64,000 bases of DNA, from NCBI RefSeq assembly GCF_009765975.1, contig NZ_LMUJ01000101.1, positions 170,396 to 234,395 of the forward strand, given 5' to 3'. Numbering within the stretch: the first letter of the stretch is position 1; every line of letters begins with the position of its first letter. Made by a program: the position numbers and the translations under genes. Positions 8,959 through 18,445 of the stretch are shown piece by piece. A model generated the notes under the pieces. That model worked only from the letters and a program-made list of their open reading frames with translations, had not been told where the DNA came from and made no database searches. This DNA is from Acidisphaera sp. S103 (GTDB lineage: Bacteria; Pseudomonadota; Alphaproteobacteria; Acetobacterales; Acetobacteraceae).

Positions 8959-9665
8959 GCCGCCACCAGTTCGTCCACTCGGCCGTCCGACAAATGCACC
9001 TGCCGGTCGCAGCGGGCCGCCAAGTCGCGATCGTGGGTGATCAGCAGCAGCGTCGTCCCCGTCCGCTGACGCAGCGCGAACAGCAGGTCGATGACCGCCT
9101 GCCCGGTCGCGTGGTCCAAATTCCCGGTCGGCTCGTCCGCCAGCAGCAATGCCGGTTCAGGCGCAAAGGCTCGGGCGAGCGCGGTGCGCTGTTGTTCTCC
9201 GCCGGAGAGCTGGCCGGGGAGATGGGTCAGGCGGTGGCTCAGTCCGACGGCATCCAACGCGGCGCGGGCCCGAGCATCCGCGTTCCGCACACCCGCCAGT
9301 TCCAGCGGGATCGCGACGTTTTCCAGAGCCGTCATGGTGGGGATCAGGTGGAAGGCCTGGAACACAATCCCGACTTGCTCGCGCCGCAGCCTGGCCAGCG
9401 CGTCCTCGTTCAGGCGAGTGATCTCCTGCCCGTCCAGTGAGACGCTGCCGGAGGTGGCGCGTTCCAGCCCGGCCAGCACCATCAGCAGGCTGGTCTTCCC
9501 CGAACCGGACGGACCGACGAGGCCGACGGCTTCCCCCATGCCGATGTCGAGATCGACCCCACGCAATATGTTGACCGCCCCGGCCGCGGACGGCACGGTC
9601 AAATGCAGGTCCCTGATCCGCACGAGCGGCGCGGCGGCGAGCGGAGAGCGCGGAATGGCATCCAT
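8955..9665 (-). CDS. ABC transporter ATP-binding protein, YbbA type
   Basis: 236 residues if started at the ATG at 9665. Walker [10 protein letters not shown] lies at about residues 51-59, followed by the signature LSGGEQQR, Walker [14 protein letters not shown] and the switch His in LLLITHDRD. These are the hallmarks of the LolD/MacB/YbbA branch. The chosen start overlaps the divergent tesA start by 11 bases. A GTG a few codons in (VRIRDLHL) is a possible shorter start that would relieve the overlap. The next gene is the matching permease. Confidence 0.93.
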   Translation of the reverse strand: MDAIPRSPLAAAPLVRIRDLHLTVPSAAGAVNILRGVDLDIGMGEAVGLVGPSGSGKTSLLMVLAGLERATSGSVSLDGQEITRLNEDALARLRREQVGIVFQAFHLIPTMTALENVAIPLELAGVRNADARARAALDAVGLSHRLTHLPGQLSGGEQQRTALARAFAPEPALLLADEPTGNLDHATGQAVIDLLFALRQRTGTTLLLITHDRDLAARCDRQVHLSDGRVDELVAA

Positions 9666-10350
9666 TGGGCGTCTATATCGTGGCGCGGGATGGTGGCGGA
9701 AGGGCTGGTGCGGCATTGCAATATTGTTAGCCGTTGCCACCCCGGCGCTCGGCACGCCGCCTCGCATCATGGTGCCAGCGGGGGTCCCGAGGCTGCTGGT
9801 GCTAGGGGACTCGCTATCCGCCGGGTACGGCTTGCCGCACGACCAGGGGTTCGAGGTCCAGTTGCAGCAGGCGCTGAAGGCGCAGGGGCACGACGTCTCG
9901 ATCATCGACGGGGCGGTTTCCGGCGACACCAGCGCCGGCGGCCTGGCACGGCTGGACTGGACGCTGGGCGACGGCGCTGATGCGGCGATCGTGGAACTCG
10001 GGGCGAACGATGGCCTGCGCGGCGTCGATCCCAAGGACATGGAGGCGAACCTGACCGCCATTCTGGACGAACTGGCGGCCAAGCACATTCCGGTGTTGCT
10101 GACTGGGATGTATGCGCCGCCGAACCTGGGGCCGGACTACCAGAAGGCATTCCGAACAGTGTTCGACACGCTGGGGAAGCGGTCGGGTGTGCTGTACGAT
10201 CCGTTTTTTCTGGACGGGGTGGCGCTGCACCCGGACCTGATCCAAGCGGATGGCATGCATCCGAACGCCGAGGGGGTGAAGCGAGAGGTTGCGCGACTCC
10301 TGCCCCTGGTGGAACAGTTGCTGGCGAAAGCACATCCCGCAAGAGGTTGA
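9655..10350 (+). CDS. tesA: TesA-like SGNH/GDSL arylesterase/thioesterase
   Basis: 231 residues. A signal peptide is visible ([19 protein letters not shown], residues about 16-33), so the enzyme is periplasmic. Catalytic blocks: [12 protein letters not shown] with Ser53, block III ELGAND, and the closing DGMHPNAEG with catalytic Asp and His. It hydrolyses acyl-CoA or aryl esters and lysophospholipids. No other in-frame ATG precedes the signal core, so the start at 9655 is favoured even though it overlaps the divergent ABC ATPase start. thpR follows after four bases. Confidence 0.93.
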   Translation: MASIGRLYRGAGWWRKGWCGIAILLAVATPALGTPPRIMVPAGVPRLLVLGDSLSAGYGLPHDQGFEVQLQQALKAQGHDVSIIDGAVSGDTSAGGLARLDWTLGDGADAAIVELGANDGLRGVDPKDMEANLTAILDELAAKHIPVLLTGMYAPPNLGPDYQKAFRTVFDTLGKRSGVLYDPFFLDGVALHPDLIQADGMHPNAEGVKREVARLLPLVEQLLAKAHPARG

Positions 10351-10354
10351 CAGG

Positions 10355-10891
10355 ATGAGATTGTTTGTCGCCCTCGATCTGCCGTGGATGCTGAGGGAAC
10401 GGCTATCGGCCCTGGCCGGCGCCGGGCTGCCGGGTGCGCGCTGGGTGCCGCCGGAAAACTACCACATGACGCTGCGCTTCATCGGTGAGACGCCCGGGCA
10501 CCGGGCGGAGGACATCGACATCGCGCTGGCCGGGCTGCGCGGGCGCGGGTTCTCCCTGACCATGGCCGGGGTGGGTACGTTCGCCAAGGGCGGGCGCAGC
10601 ACGGCGTTGTGGGTGGGGGTGGAACGGAACCCACAACTGGATCATCTGCAGAACAAAATCGAGACGGCGTTGCAACGCTGCGGCCTGGAGCCGGAGCGGC
10701 GGCGGTTCCAGCCGCATGTGACGCTGGCTCGGTTGGACAACGTGCCGGAGGGGAAGCTGGTGTCCTACGTCCAGGCGCACAATCTGTTCCGCGCAGACCC
10801 GGTGCCGGTGGAGCACTTCACGCTGTTCAGCTCGCAGTTGGGGAAGGAGGCCTCGGTTTATACGGCTGAAGTGGAGTATGAGTTGGGGTAA
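10355..10891 (+). CDS. thpR: RNA 2',3'-cyclic phosphodiesterase (LigT/ThpR)
   Basis: 178 residues of the 2H phosphoesterase superfamily. The two catalytic H-x-T-h tetrads are visible in YHMTLRF and PHVTLAR, and the start MRLFVALDLP is typical. It opens 2',3'-cyclic phosphates on RNA to 2'-phosphates and ligates tRNA halves in vitro. It starts four bases after the tesA stop and is likely co-transcribed. An earlier in-frame ATG at 10289 lies inside tesA and is rejected. Confidence 0.93.
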   Translation: MRLFVALDLPWMLRERLSALAGAGLPGARWVPPENYHMTLRFIGETPGHRAEDIDIALAGLRGRGFSLTMAGVGTFAKGGRSTALWVGVERNPQLDHLQNKIETALQRCGLEPERRRFQPHVTLARLDNVPEGKLVSYVQAHNLFRADPVPVEHFTLFSSQLGKEASVYTAEVEYELG

Positions 10892-10961
10892 GAAACAATC
10901 CCGTCAGGAAAACTCAGGCTCAGACAGTATCTGATAACGTAACCATATCTACGTGACAGTA

Positions 10962-11375
10962 TCAGGCAACCGACCTGCGGCGCGGGTCCTCCAACGTCAC
11001 CTGATGGGCAATATAGCCGGAGCGGGTTTCCCCAGCCGACCGTGCCAGAGCATCCAGACGCCGGAGCACACGGCGAGGCAGCGTGATGTTGACCCGCTCG
11101 ACAGTGTCGTCCAGCAGGGCCGCATCGACCGAGATAAGACCGAAAATCCAGCCGGTATAGTCGGGATTGCGCCGGATCGCGTCCAGGTTGGATGGCGGCG
11201 GAACCGGATCACCCGCATCGAGGGTCGCATCGATCCAGGCCGCGGCCGATTCCTCGGCGGCTGTAATCGCCTCATCCAGAGTGTCGCCCGCCGAAAAGCA
11301 CCCCGGCAGGTCCGGCACCGCGACACCGAAACAGGTTGTGTCCGTGGCCGGTTCGATCGCGACAGGATAACGCAT
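10962..11375 (-). CDS. hicB: HicB-family antitoxin
   Basis: 137 residues. The N-terminal partial RNase-H fold (YPVAIEP...FGVAVPDLPGCFSAGDTLDEA) is the HicB signature, and the C-terminal half (RVNITLPRRVLRRLDALA) is a ribbon-helix-helix DNA-binding domain. It neutralises HicA and represses the operon. The start at 11375 is chosen because AGGAG sits directly against the earlier ATG at 11381 but 6 bases from this one. The hicA stop lies about 10 bases upstream, giving the order hicA-hicB. Confidence 0.93.
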   Translation of the reverse strand: MRYPVAIEPATDTTCFGVAVPDLPGCFSAGDTLDEAITAAEESAAAWIDATLDAGDPVPPPSNLDAIRRNPDYTGWIFGLISVDAALLDDTVERVNITLPRRVLRRLDALARSAGETRSGYIAHQVTLEDPRRRSVA

Positions 11376-11384
11376 GCCCATCTC

Positions 11385-11603
11385 CTACTTCACTTCTGGC
11401 TCGTTCTTGCGGGTCCGAACGGCATCCTTGCGAATCTGCGCGACGAGCCCAACGCCAAGGTCCGATTTCGGATGCGGCACGGATATATGACCGGTTCGCT
11501 TCGGATGCCTGAACACGTGATGCAAGCCGCGCACGCGATCCAAAACCCAACCGTCGGCTTCCAACTCGCGGATGAGATCCCGGCTCTTCACAGTGCGCAC
11601 CAT
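11385..11603 (-). CDS. hicA: HicA mRNA interferase toxin
   Basis: 72 residues starting MVRTVKSRDLIRELEADGW. The double-stranded-RNA-binding-like fold and active-site region GLHHVFRHPKRTGHISVPHP with the catalytic His match HicA, which cleaves mRNA ribosome-independently. Toxin-first order with hicB downstream is standard. The pair sits between thpR and ppdK, an ordinary chromosomal slot, so it is probably a mobile insertion. Confidence 0.93.
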   Translation of the reverse strand: MVRTVKSRDLIRELEADGWVLDRVRGLHHVFRHPKRTGHISVPHPKSDLGVGLVAQIRKDAVRTRKNEPEVK

Positions 11604-11746
11604 ACACACGATCTGTATGCAACGCAACGGAAATTAGCCTCAAGGGCTCGACGATAGGTCCGGTCCGAGGAACCGAGTGGCACCACGACTCTGATCCCAG
11701 CCTTTCCTCGCCTCCCAAAAAGCCGAAGCGCCGAAACCAGTGTCCC

Positions 11747-14416
11747 CTACGCCGTCCGATCCCCCGCCGCCCCCAAAGCTGCCTGCGCCGCCGCCAGGCG
11801 CGCCACCGGCACGCGGAACGGGCTGCACGACACGTAATCCAGCCCCACCTGCTCACAGAACGCGATCGACGCCGGATCGCCCCCATGCTCACCACAGATC
11901 CCTAGCTTCAACCCGCCCTTCGCCGCCCGGCCCTTCTCGGACGCGATACGAACCATCTCGCCCACACCCTCGACGTCGATCGACACGAACGGGTCCTTCG
12001 CCAAAATCCCCGCCTCCACATAATGCGGCAGGAACTTGCCAGCATCATCTCGCGACAGTCCGAACACCGTCTGGGTTAGGTCATTCGTGCCGAAGCTGAA
12101 GAAGTCCGCACAATCGGCGATCTTGTCCGCCAGCAGCGCGGCGCGGGGCAGTTCGATCATCGTGCCGACGCTGTATTCGATGGTCGTGCCGGTTTCGGCG
12201 AAGACCTCCACCGCGATCTTGTCGACCTGGGCGCGGGTGATCTCCAACTCCCGTTTCATCCCCACCAGAGGAATCATGATCTCCGGATGCGGCGCATTAC
12301 CGGTTTCCTTGGCGACGGCGATCGCGCCCTCGAAGATCGCGCGGGCCTGCATTTCGTAGATCTCCGGGAACGCGATCCCCAGCCGGCAGCCGCGATGACC
12401 CAGCATCGGATTGGCCTCGGACAGTTCCTCGGCCCGCAGACGGATGGTTGCGATATCGGTGCCCAGCGAGTCGGCGACCTCCTGCATTTCCTGGTCGTGG
12501 TGCGGCAGGAACTCATGCAACGGCGGGTCCAACAGCCGGATCGTCACCGGCAACCCGGCCATGATGGTGAAAATCTGCCGGAAATCCTCCCGCTGGAAGG
12601 GCAGCAGGCGGGCCAGGGCGGCGCGCCGGCCGGACTCGGTGTTGGAGATGATCATCTGGCGAACGGCCAGGATGCGTTCGGGATCGAAGAACATATGTTC
12701 GGTGCGGCAAAGCCCGATGCCCTCGGCGCCGAATTTGCGAGCGGTTTCGGCATCCAAAGGGGTTTCGGCGTTGGCGCGGACGCCCATGCGGCGATGCTTG
12801 TCGGCCCATTCCATCAGGGTGCCGAAATCGCCGGACACCGCCGGCTCGATCATCGCGACGGAGCCGACGAAGACCTCGCCCGTCGCGCCGTCCAGCGTGA
12901 CGATTTCGCCGGCTCGGACCTGCTTGCCGCCGGCCGACAGCATCTGGTTGTTGTAGTCGACGCTGATGCCGCCCGCGCCGGCGACGCAAGGGCGGCCCAT
13001 GCCCCGAGCGACCACCGCGGCGTGGCTGGTCATGCCGCCGCGGGTGGTCAGGATGCCCTTCGCGGCGTGCATGCCGTGAATGTCTTCCGGGCTGGTTTCG
13101 ACACGGCACAGGATGACAGCCTCACCCTTAGCGGCGCGCGATTCGGCCTCATCGGCGCTGAACACCACGATGCCGGAGGCAGCACCCGGGCTGGCCGGCA
13201 ATCCCTTGCCCAGGATCGTCCGCGACGCCGTCGGGTCCAACATCGGATGCAGCAACTGGTCCAGTGAGGACGGATTGACCCGCATCACCGCCTCGGCTTC
13301 GTCGATCAGGCCTTCGCGAGCCATCTCGACCGCCATCCGCAGGGACGCCGCCACGGTGCGCTTGCCGTTGCGGGTTTGCAGCATGTACAGCTTGTTCTGC
13401 TGCACGGTGAACTCGATGTCCTGCATATCCTTGTAGTGCTTCTCAAGCGTCGAGCGCACTTCCATCAGCTCGGCATAAGCCGCGGGCATCGCCTTTTCGA
13501 GCGGAATTTCCCCGGATTTGGCCACCGACGCGGACAGCGGCTGCGGCGTGCGGATGCCGGCGACAACGTCCTCACCCTGCGCGTTCACGAGGTACTCGCC
13601 GTAGAACATGTTCTCGCCGGTGGACGGATCGCGGGTAAAGCAGACGCCGGTGGCGCAGTCGTTGCCCATGTTGCCGAACACCATGGCCTGGACGTTCACG
13701 GCGGTGCCCCAATCGGCGGGGATGTCGTGCAGGCGGCGATAGGTGACCGCCCGCGCGTTCATCCACGACCCGAACACCGCGCCAATGGCACCCCACAACT
13801 GCTCGTGCGGGTCCTGCGGAAATGGCTTGCCGGTCTCCTGCTCAACAAGGTCCTTGTAGCCCTCCACCACCTCGCGCCACTGATCGGCGGTCAGCGCGGT
13901 ATCCTCGATCACGCCGGCGTCGAGCTTGGCGTGCTCGATGATCTCCTCGAACCGGTGGTGGTCGACGCCGAGGACGACCGATCCGTACATCTGGATGAAG
14001 CGGCGGTAGGAGTCCCAGGCAAAGCGGGGATCGTTGGCGGCCTTGGCAAGCCCCTCCACGGTGGTGTCGTTGAGGCCAAGGTTCAGGACGGTATCCATCA
14101 TGCCCGGCATGGAGACACGCGCACCGGAGCGGACGGAGACCAGCAGCGGGTGGGCGCTATCGCCGAAATTCAGGCCGACGGCTTTCTCCACCTGGGCCAA
14201 CGCGGCATCGACCTGACCCTTGAGATCGTCCGGATATTTGTGGTCGTTTTCGTAGAACGCCGCGGTGACTTCGGCGGTAATGGTGAAGCCCGGCGGGACG
14301 GGCAGGCCGATCGACGACATCTCGGCCAGGTTGGCGCCCTTCCCCCCCAGCAGGTTGCGCATATCCGCTCGGCCTTCGTTGTTGCCGGCGCCGAAGCTGT
14401 AAACCCACTTGGTCAT
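11747..14416 (-). CDS. ppdK: Pyruvate, phosphate dikinase
   Basis: 889 residues, full family length. The ATP-grasp N-terminus includes GGKGANLAEM. The swivelling His domain carries GGMTSHAAVVARGMG with the phospho-His. The C-terminal PEP/pyruvate barrel has GIGLCRTEHMFF and SFGTNDLTQT. It interconverts pyruvate + ATP + Pi and PEP + AMP + PPi. The start at 14416 (MTKWVYSFG) has GAGGGT upstream and is preferred over the ATG at 14428. It follows glyS closely in the same direction, the usual glyQ-glyS-ppdK order. Confidence 0.97.
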   Translation of the reverse strand: MTKWVYSFGAGNNEGRADMRNLLGGKGANLAEMSSIGLPVPPGFTITAEVTAAFYENDHKYPDDLKGQVDAALAQVEKAVGLNFGDSAHPLLVSVRSGARVSMPGMMDTVLNLGLNDTTVEGLAKAANDPRFAWDSYRRFIQMYGSVVLGVDHHRFEEIIEHAKLDAGVIEDTALTADQWREVVEGYKDLVEQETGKPFPQDPHEQLWGAIGAVFGSWMNARAVTYRRLHDIPADWGTAVNVQAMVFGNMGNDCATGVCFTRDPSTGENMFYGEYLVNAQGEDVVAGIRTPQPLSASVAKSGEIPLEKAMPAAYAELMEVRSTLEKHYKDMQDIEFTVQQNKLYMLQTRNGKRTVAASLRMAVEMAREGLIDEAEAVMRVNPSSLDQLLHPMLDPTASRTILGKGLPASPGAASGIVVFSADEAESRAAKGEAVILCRVETSPEDIHGMHAAKGILTTRGGMTSHAAVVARGMGRPCVAGAGGISVDYNNQMLSAGGKQVRAGEIVTLDGATGEVFVGSVAMIEPAVSGDFGTLMEWADKHRRMGVRANAETPLDAETARKFGAEGIGLCRTEHMFFDPERILAVRQMIISNTESGRRAALARLLPFQREDFRQIFTIMAGLPVTIRLLDPPLHEFLPHHDQEMQEVADSLGTDIATIRLRAEELSEANPMLGHRGCRLGIAFPEIYEMQARAIFEGAIAVAKETGNAPHPEIMIPLVGMKRELEITRAQVDKIAVEVFAETGTTIEYSVGTMIELPRAALLADKIADCADFFSFGTNDLTQTVFGLSRDDAGKFLPHYVEAGILAKDPFVSIDVEGVGEMVRIASEKGRAAKGGLKLGICGEHGGDPASIAFCEQVGLDYVSCSPFRVPVARLAAAQAALGAAGDRTA

Positions 14417-14428
14417 GCGGACCCTCAT

Positions 14429-16480
14429 CTAGCCTTCGATACGGGAGAAATCAGCGATCTGGTCCATGATAGATCGGACTTGGTTCAGCAAACGCAAACG
14501 ATTGCGGCGTAAATCAGGTTCCGGCGCGTTCACGGTTACTTTTTCGAAGAACGCATCCAGCGGCGCGCGGAGGCTGGCCATCGTGCCCATGGCCGGACCG
14601 TAGGCTTCGTAGTTCAGCAGCCCGGCCACGCCGTGGCAGTTGGCCAAGGCTCGATCCAGGTCGATTTCGGCCTGTTCCCGAAAAAGCGCCGGGTCGGGAA
14701 CATCCGTGAATGGGCCGTCCTTGCGCTCCTCGATCCGCAGGATATTCGCAGCGCGCCGGTACGCGGTCAGCAGGTTCGCGCCGTCCGGCGTCCCCAACAG
14801 GCTGGCAACAGCTTCCGTTCGCGCCAGCAGAGCGACCAAGTCGTCGTCCCGGTCCTGGTCCAGGCCTTTGGCGCCGAACACCGCGTTCAATACGTCGTAG
14901 CGCGCGCCATCGGCACGAAGCTGGACGACCAGACGTTCGACGATGAATTCGAATACTGCCTGCACAGTTGCCGGATCGCTTGCGGCGGCCGTCAACAGCC
15001 GGCGCGTATGCACTCGCAGCCCATTCTCGCGGATGATTCGGATCACCCCCAAGGCCGCACGCCGAAGCGCATAGGGATCGCCGGAGCCGGTCGGCTTCTC
15101 GCCGATCGCGAAAAAACCGGCCAACTGGTCTAGCTTGTCCGCCAGGGCAACGGCAATCGAGACCGGGGCGGACGGGGCTGGTTCGGTCGGGCCGCGCGGC
15201 GCGTAGTGATCGCGAACGGCATCAGCCACGGCTGGGATTTCGCCATCGTGCAACGCGTAATAGCGACCCATGACGCCTTGCAGTTCGGGGAACTCGCCCA
15301 CCATGCCGCTGACCAGATCGGCTTTCGCGAGTTCCGCGGCTAGGGCGGCCTGCGCAGGATCGGCACCCACTTGTTCGGCGATCGTCGCCGCCAATTGGAC
15401 CAATCGCCGGACGCGGTCTCCCTGAGTGCCCAGCTTCGCCTGGAACGTCACCTTGTCCAGCGCCGGAATCCGCGTTTCCAGCCGCGTCTTCCGGTCCAAA
15501 TCCCAGAAGTGCCGCGCATCCGAGAACCGAGCGCGCAAGACACGTTCGTTACCGGCGATAATCGCGGTCCCGTGGTCATCCGCCTCGACATTGGCGACGA
15601 ACGCGAACCACGGCGCGGCGGCACCCTCCGCCGTCCGCAGCGCGAAGTAGCGCTGGTTGACCCGCATGGAGACCTGCATCACCTCCGGCGGCAGATCCAT
15701 GTGTTCGTCGGCGATGCGGCCGAGATGCGGCACCGGCCACTCGACCAGGCCGGCGACCTCATCCAGCAGGCCGGGATCGTCCACCACCGCCAGGTGCTTT
15801 TCGGCGGCGAGGCCGGCGATGCGGTCTGCGATGATGCGCTTGCGATCGACGGCATCGACCAGCACGCGGTGCGCCGCCAGCTTGTCCCGCCAATCGGCGG
15901 CGGAGGACACGGCGAAGGCACCGGGGGCGTGGAAGCGGTGGCCCTCGGTCAGGTCGCCACTGGCCAAGCCGTGGCCATCGTCGGACCCGTCGCGCAGATC
16001 GAACGGCACGACCGCGCCGTCCAGCAGGCACACGATCCGGCGCAGCGGCCGCACCCAGACGAAGCCGCTGGACCCACCCCAGCGCATGGATTTCGGCCAC
16101 GGGAAGCGCCGCAGCAGGCCCGGCATCACGCTGGCGATCAACGCGCCGGCGGAAACGGCGGCGGCGCTCTTCTCCAGCACCCAGTAGTCGCCTTCCTGGC
16201 GCAACTGCTCGCGGTTGGCGTTGTGCTTGCGCAGGAAGCCGGTCAACGCCTGCTCCGGCGCACTGGCCCGAGGTCCACGTTCGGTGGAACTGGCGGCTGC
16301 AACCTCGGCGGAAACATCAGCACGCCAAGCGATGCGGCGAGGGCCAAACCACGTCGCGATGTTCCCCGGCGCAACCGCCGCAAGCGCTGCCCCGATCGCA
16401 CGTTCAAGTTCGGCCGCCGCGCCACGCTGCATGCGGGCGGGGATTTCCTCGCTGAACAGTTCCAGGAAAAATTCGGGCAT
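14429..16480 (-). CDS. glyS: Glycine-tRNA ligase beta subunit
   Basis: 683 residues. Starts MPEFFLELFSEEIPARMQ, the conserved family N-terminus; HD-like and anticodon-binding regions follow (LADKLDQLAGFFAIGEKPTG; DPYALRRAALGVIRII). With GlyQ it forms the alpha2beta2 enzyme that charges tRNA-Gly. The gene is separated from glyQ by a vapBC module instead of being adjacent; its start lies two bases after the vapC stop, so its ribosome site is inside vapC. Confidence 0.97.
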   Translation of the reverse strand: MPEFFLELFSEEIPARMQRGAAAELERAIGAALAAVAPGNIATWFGPRRIAWRADVSAEVAAASSTERGPRASAPEQALTGFLRKHNANREQLRQEGDYWVLEKSAAAVSAGALIASVMPGLLRRFPWPKSMRWGGSSGFVWVRPLRRIVCLLDGAVVPFDLRDGSDDGHGLASGDLTEGHRFHAPGAFAVSSAADWRDKLAAHRVLVDAVDRKRIIADRIAGLAAEKHLAVVDDPGLLDEVAGLVEWPVPHLGRIADEHMDLPPEVMQVSMRVNQRYFALRTAEGAAAPWFAFVANVEADDHGTAIIAGNERVLRARFSDARHFWDLDRKTRLETRIPALDKVTFQAKLGTQGDRVRRLVQLAATIAEQVGADPAQAALAAELAKADLVSGMVGEFPELQGVMGRYYALHDGEIPAVADAVRDHYAPRGPTEPAPSAPVSIAVALADKLDQLAGFFAIGEKPTGSGDPYALRRAALGVIRIIRENGLRVHTRRLLTAAASDPATVQAVFEFIVERLVVQLRADGARYDVLNAVFGAKGLDQDRDDDLVALLARTEAVASLLGTPDGANLLTAYRRAANILRIEERKDGPFTDVPDPALFREQAEIDLDRALANCHGVAGLLNYEAYGPAMGTMASLRAPLDAFFEKVTVNAPEPDLRRNRLRLLNQVRSIMDQIADFSRIEG

Positions 16481-16482
16481 GT

Positions 16483-16878
16483 TCAGTCTTTCAGTGCCGG
16501 CTCGATATCGGTCTGGGCAAAATCGTCACCCTTGAACAGCAGGGGTTCCCGCGTTTCCTTGGCGAGGGCATAGGCAAAGCAATCGCCATAATTCAGCCGT
16601 GCGGGATGACTGCCGCGCCCGAACACGCGCCAGGCGCGCCGAGCGATCGCTGCCTGGGAGATCGAAACGGGCATCAACTCGATCTCCGCATTCTGCATGA
16701 AATCCTCGAACCAGGTTACGGCCAGGTCGTTCCCCCGGCGGTCCACGACCATCGTTGCCTCAAGCCAGTTCGAGACGGACATCCGGCGCGGCGCGGCATC
16801 CAGCACGGCGTCGAGATAGCGGCGTCCATCAGGCTCCCGCAGAACGATCGCAAGCACGGCGGACGAATCAACAATCAT
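16483..16878 (-). CDS. vapC: VapC-type PIN-domain ribonuclease toxin
   Basis: 131 residues. Starts MIVDSSAVLAIVLREPDG; the PIN acidic residues are visible as Asp4, the Glu in SNWLEATMV, the Asp in LNYGDCFAYALA and the Asp in FKGDDF. These proteins are Mg-dependent endoribonucleases acting mainly on tRNA or rRNA. The start overlaps the vapB stop by four bases. It lies between glyQ and glyS on the same strand. Confidence 0.93.
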   Translation of the reverse strand: MIVDSSAVLAIVLREPDGRRYLDAVLDAAPRRMSVSNWLEATMVVDRRGNDLAVTWFEDFMQNAEIELMPVSISQAAIARRAWRVFGRGSHPARLNYGDCFAYALAKETREPLLFKGDDFAQTDIEPALKD

Positions 16879-17135
16879 TTCGGCAGGCCCGTCTCGTCGT
16901 CATAGAGCCAACCATGGTCGGACGTCACATCATCCGGCATGTTGGCTTTTATCTCGCCGGCGATCGCCCATAGTTTGTCCCGCAGGGCAGCCTTGTCGCG
17001 TAACCGCTGCTCGCGGTCGAGTTCGGTTCGCAGCGCCTTGGTCACGACCGCCGTCAGGCTCTCGCCCGTCAATTCCGACAGACGGGAGGCCAGGCGGTAA
17101 GCGTCCTCGCTCTTGATGTTCAGTTGCGTGCCCAT
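16875..17135 (-). CDS. vapB: VapB-type antitoxin
   Basis: 86 residues starting MGTQLNIKSEDAYRLASRLS, with an N-terminal DNA-binding segment typical of Rv0623/VapB antitoxins (LNIKxxxAxRLAxxLAxLTG) and an acidic C-terminal tail ending YDDETGLPK that would fill the VapC active site. Start at 17135 is preceded by GAGGTGG. Four-base overlap with vapC shows coupled translation. The gap to the end of glyQ is about 70 bases, enough for its own promoter. Confidence 0.9.
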   Translation of the reverse strand: MGTQLNIKSEDAYRLASRLSELTGESLTAVVTKALRTELDREQRLRDKAALRDKLWAIAGEIKANMPDDVTSDHGWLYDDETGLPK

Positions 17136-17208
17136 GTCCACCTCAAGGTAGATACACGGGACAATATGGTAGAAAAACGTGCCGGATGCCACCCACGATG
17201 AGAATCTA

Positions 17209-18081
17209 TCACCCCGCCTCTCCAGCCACCCACGCCTCGCAGCAGCCTTTCGCCAGTGTCCGCACCCGGCCGATGTAGCTGGCCCGCTCCGTTACGCTGA
17301 TGACTCCGCGCGCATCCAGCAAGTTGAACAAATGGCTCGCCTTGATGCATTGGTCGTAGGCCGGCAGGGCCAACTTGCGGTCCAGAAGGGCGGCGCATTC
17401 GCCCTCGGCGTCGGCGAAGTGGCGGGACAGCATGGCGGTGTCGGCGAATTCGAAGTTGTGCGCGCTGTATTCGCGTTCGGCGCGCAGGAAGACGTCGCCG
17501 TACGTCACCCCTGCCCCGTTGAAGTCAATGTCGAAAACGTTGTCCTTGTCCTGGACGTACATTGTCAGGCGTTCCAGGCCGTAGGTCATCTCGAAGCTCG
17601 GGTAGGTGACGGGAATGCCGCCGACCTGCTGGAAATAGGTGAACTGGCCGACCTCCATGCCGTCACACCAGACCTCCCACCCCAGGCCCCAGGCGCCGAG
17701 GGTCGGGCTTTCCCAGTCGTCCTCCACGAAGCGGAAGTCGTGCCGCAGCGGGTCGAGGCCGATTTCCCGGTATGACGCCAGCAGCAGGTCCTGCGCATCG
17801 GCCGGGCTGGGCTTCATGATGACCTGGTACTGGTAGTAGTGCTGCAGCCGGTTGGGGTTCTCGCCGTAACGACCGTCCGTCGGGCGACGGCTGGGCTGCA
17901 CATAGGCGGCCCGCCACGGCTTAGGCCCCAACGCCCGCAACGTCGTCGCCGGATGGAAGGTGCCGGCGCCCATCTCGACGTCATACGGTTGCAGGATCAC
18001 GCAACCCTGCCGAGCCCAGAAGCCATGCAGCCGCAAAATAAGGTCCTGGAAGCTCGGCTTGGTGCGGGTCATCGTCGTCAT
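17209..18081 (-). CDS. glyQ: Glycine-tRNA ligase alpha subunit
   Basis: 290 residues. Motifs [37 protein letters not shown] and [19 protein letters not shown] are diagnostic of the class II bacterial GlyQ, which binds glycine and ATP. The ATG at 18081 has AGGAC upstream. Downstream comes vapBC and then glyS. Confidence 0.97.
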   Translation of the reverse strand: MTTMTRTKPSFQDLILRLHGFWARQGCVILQPYDVEMGAGTFHPATTLRALGPKPWRAAYVQPSRRPTDGRYGENPNRLQHYYQYQVIMKPSPADAQDLLLASYREIGLDPLRHDFRFVEDDWESPTLGAWGLGWEVWCDGMEVGQFTYFQQVGGIPVTYPSFEMTYGLERLTMYVQDKDNVFDIDFNGAGVTYGDVFLRAEREYSAHNFEFADTAMLSRHFADAEGECAALLDRKLALPAYDQCIKASHLFNLLDARGVISVTERASYIGRVRTLAKGCCEAWVAGEAG

Positions 18082-18445
18082 TGCAGTCCTGCGGCGGCGT
18101 GGCGTTTTCGTCCCGGTTCAGCCGGAACGGCGGGGTCGCCATTAAGCATCCCGGCCACTATGGGACAAGCGGTGGCACACATTCGGCGGCGATCGGCCGT
18201 GAAGCCGCGGTGTATCGTGGGATGCAGGTTCCTGCCGCTCCTCCGGCATGTCGTCGCCTGACAACAAATTGACCGTCCCGGGGACGACGGCTGCGACCTG
18301 ACATCCCGCCGACCCATCACAGTTCGGGAATCCGGCTTCCAATGGCCGGCCTAAGCGGTCTATGTGCGACCCCGCCGGATCGTTGGCACGACTCGATCGT
18401 GGGCGATTCGGCCTGAAATCGTTAGTAGGTAGAGGCTCAGACAAT
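18082..18445. other. Intergenic region between glyQ and a lipoprotein gene, nothing further recognised
   Basis: About 360 bases between divergent genes. No convincing coding frame, no T-box-like or other known leader, and no terminator was seen. It presumably holds both promoters. AGAGG at about 18431-18435 is the likely ribosome site for the gene at 18446. Confidence 0.4.

Noticed and set aside
12287-13267. Long plus-strand frame antisense to ppdK
   Set aside because: Shadow of the GC-rich ppdK coding sequence; His/Gln/Arg-rich product typical of antisense frames.
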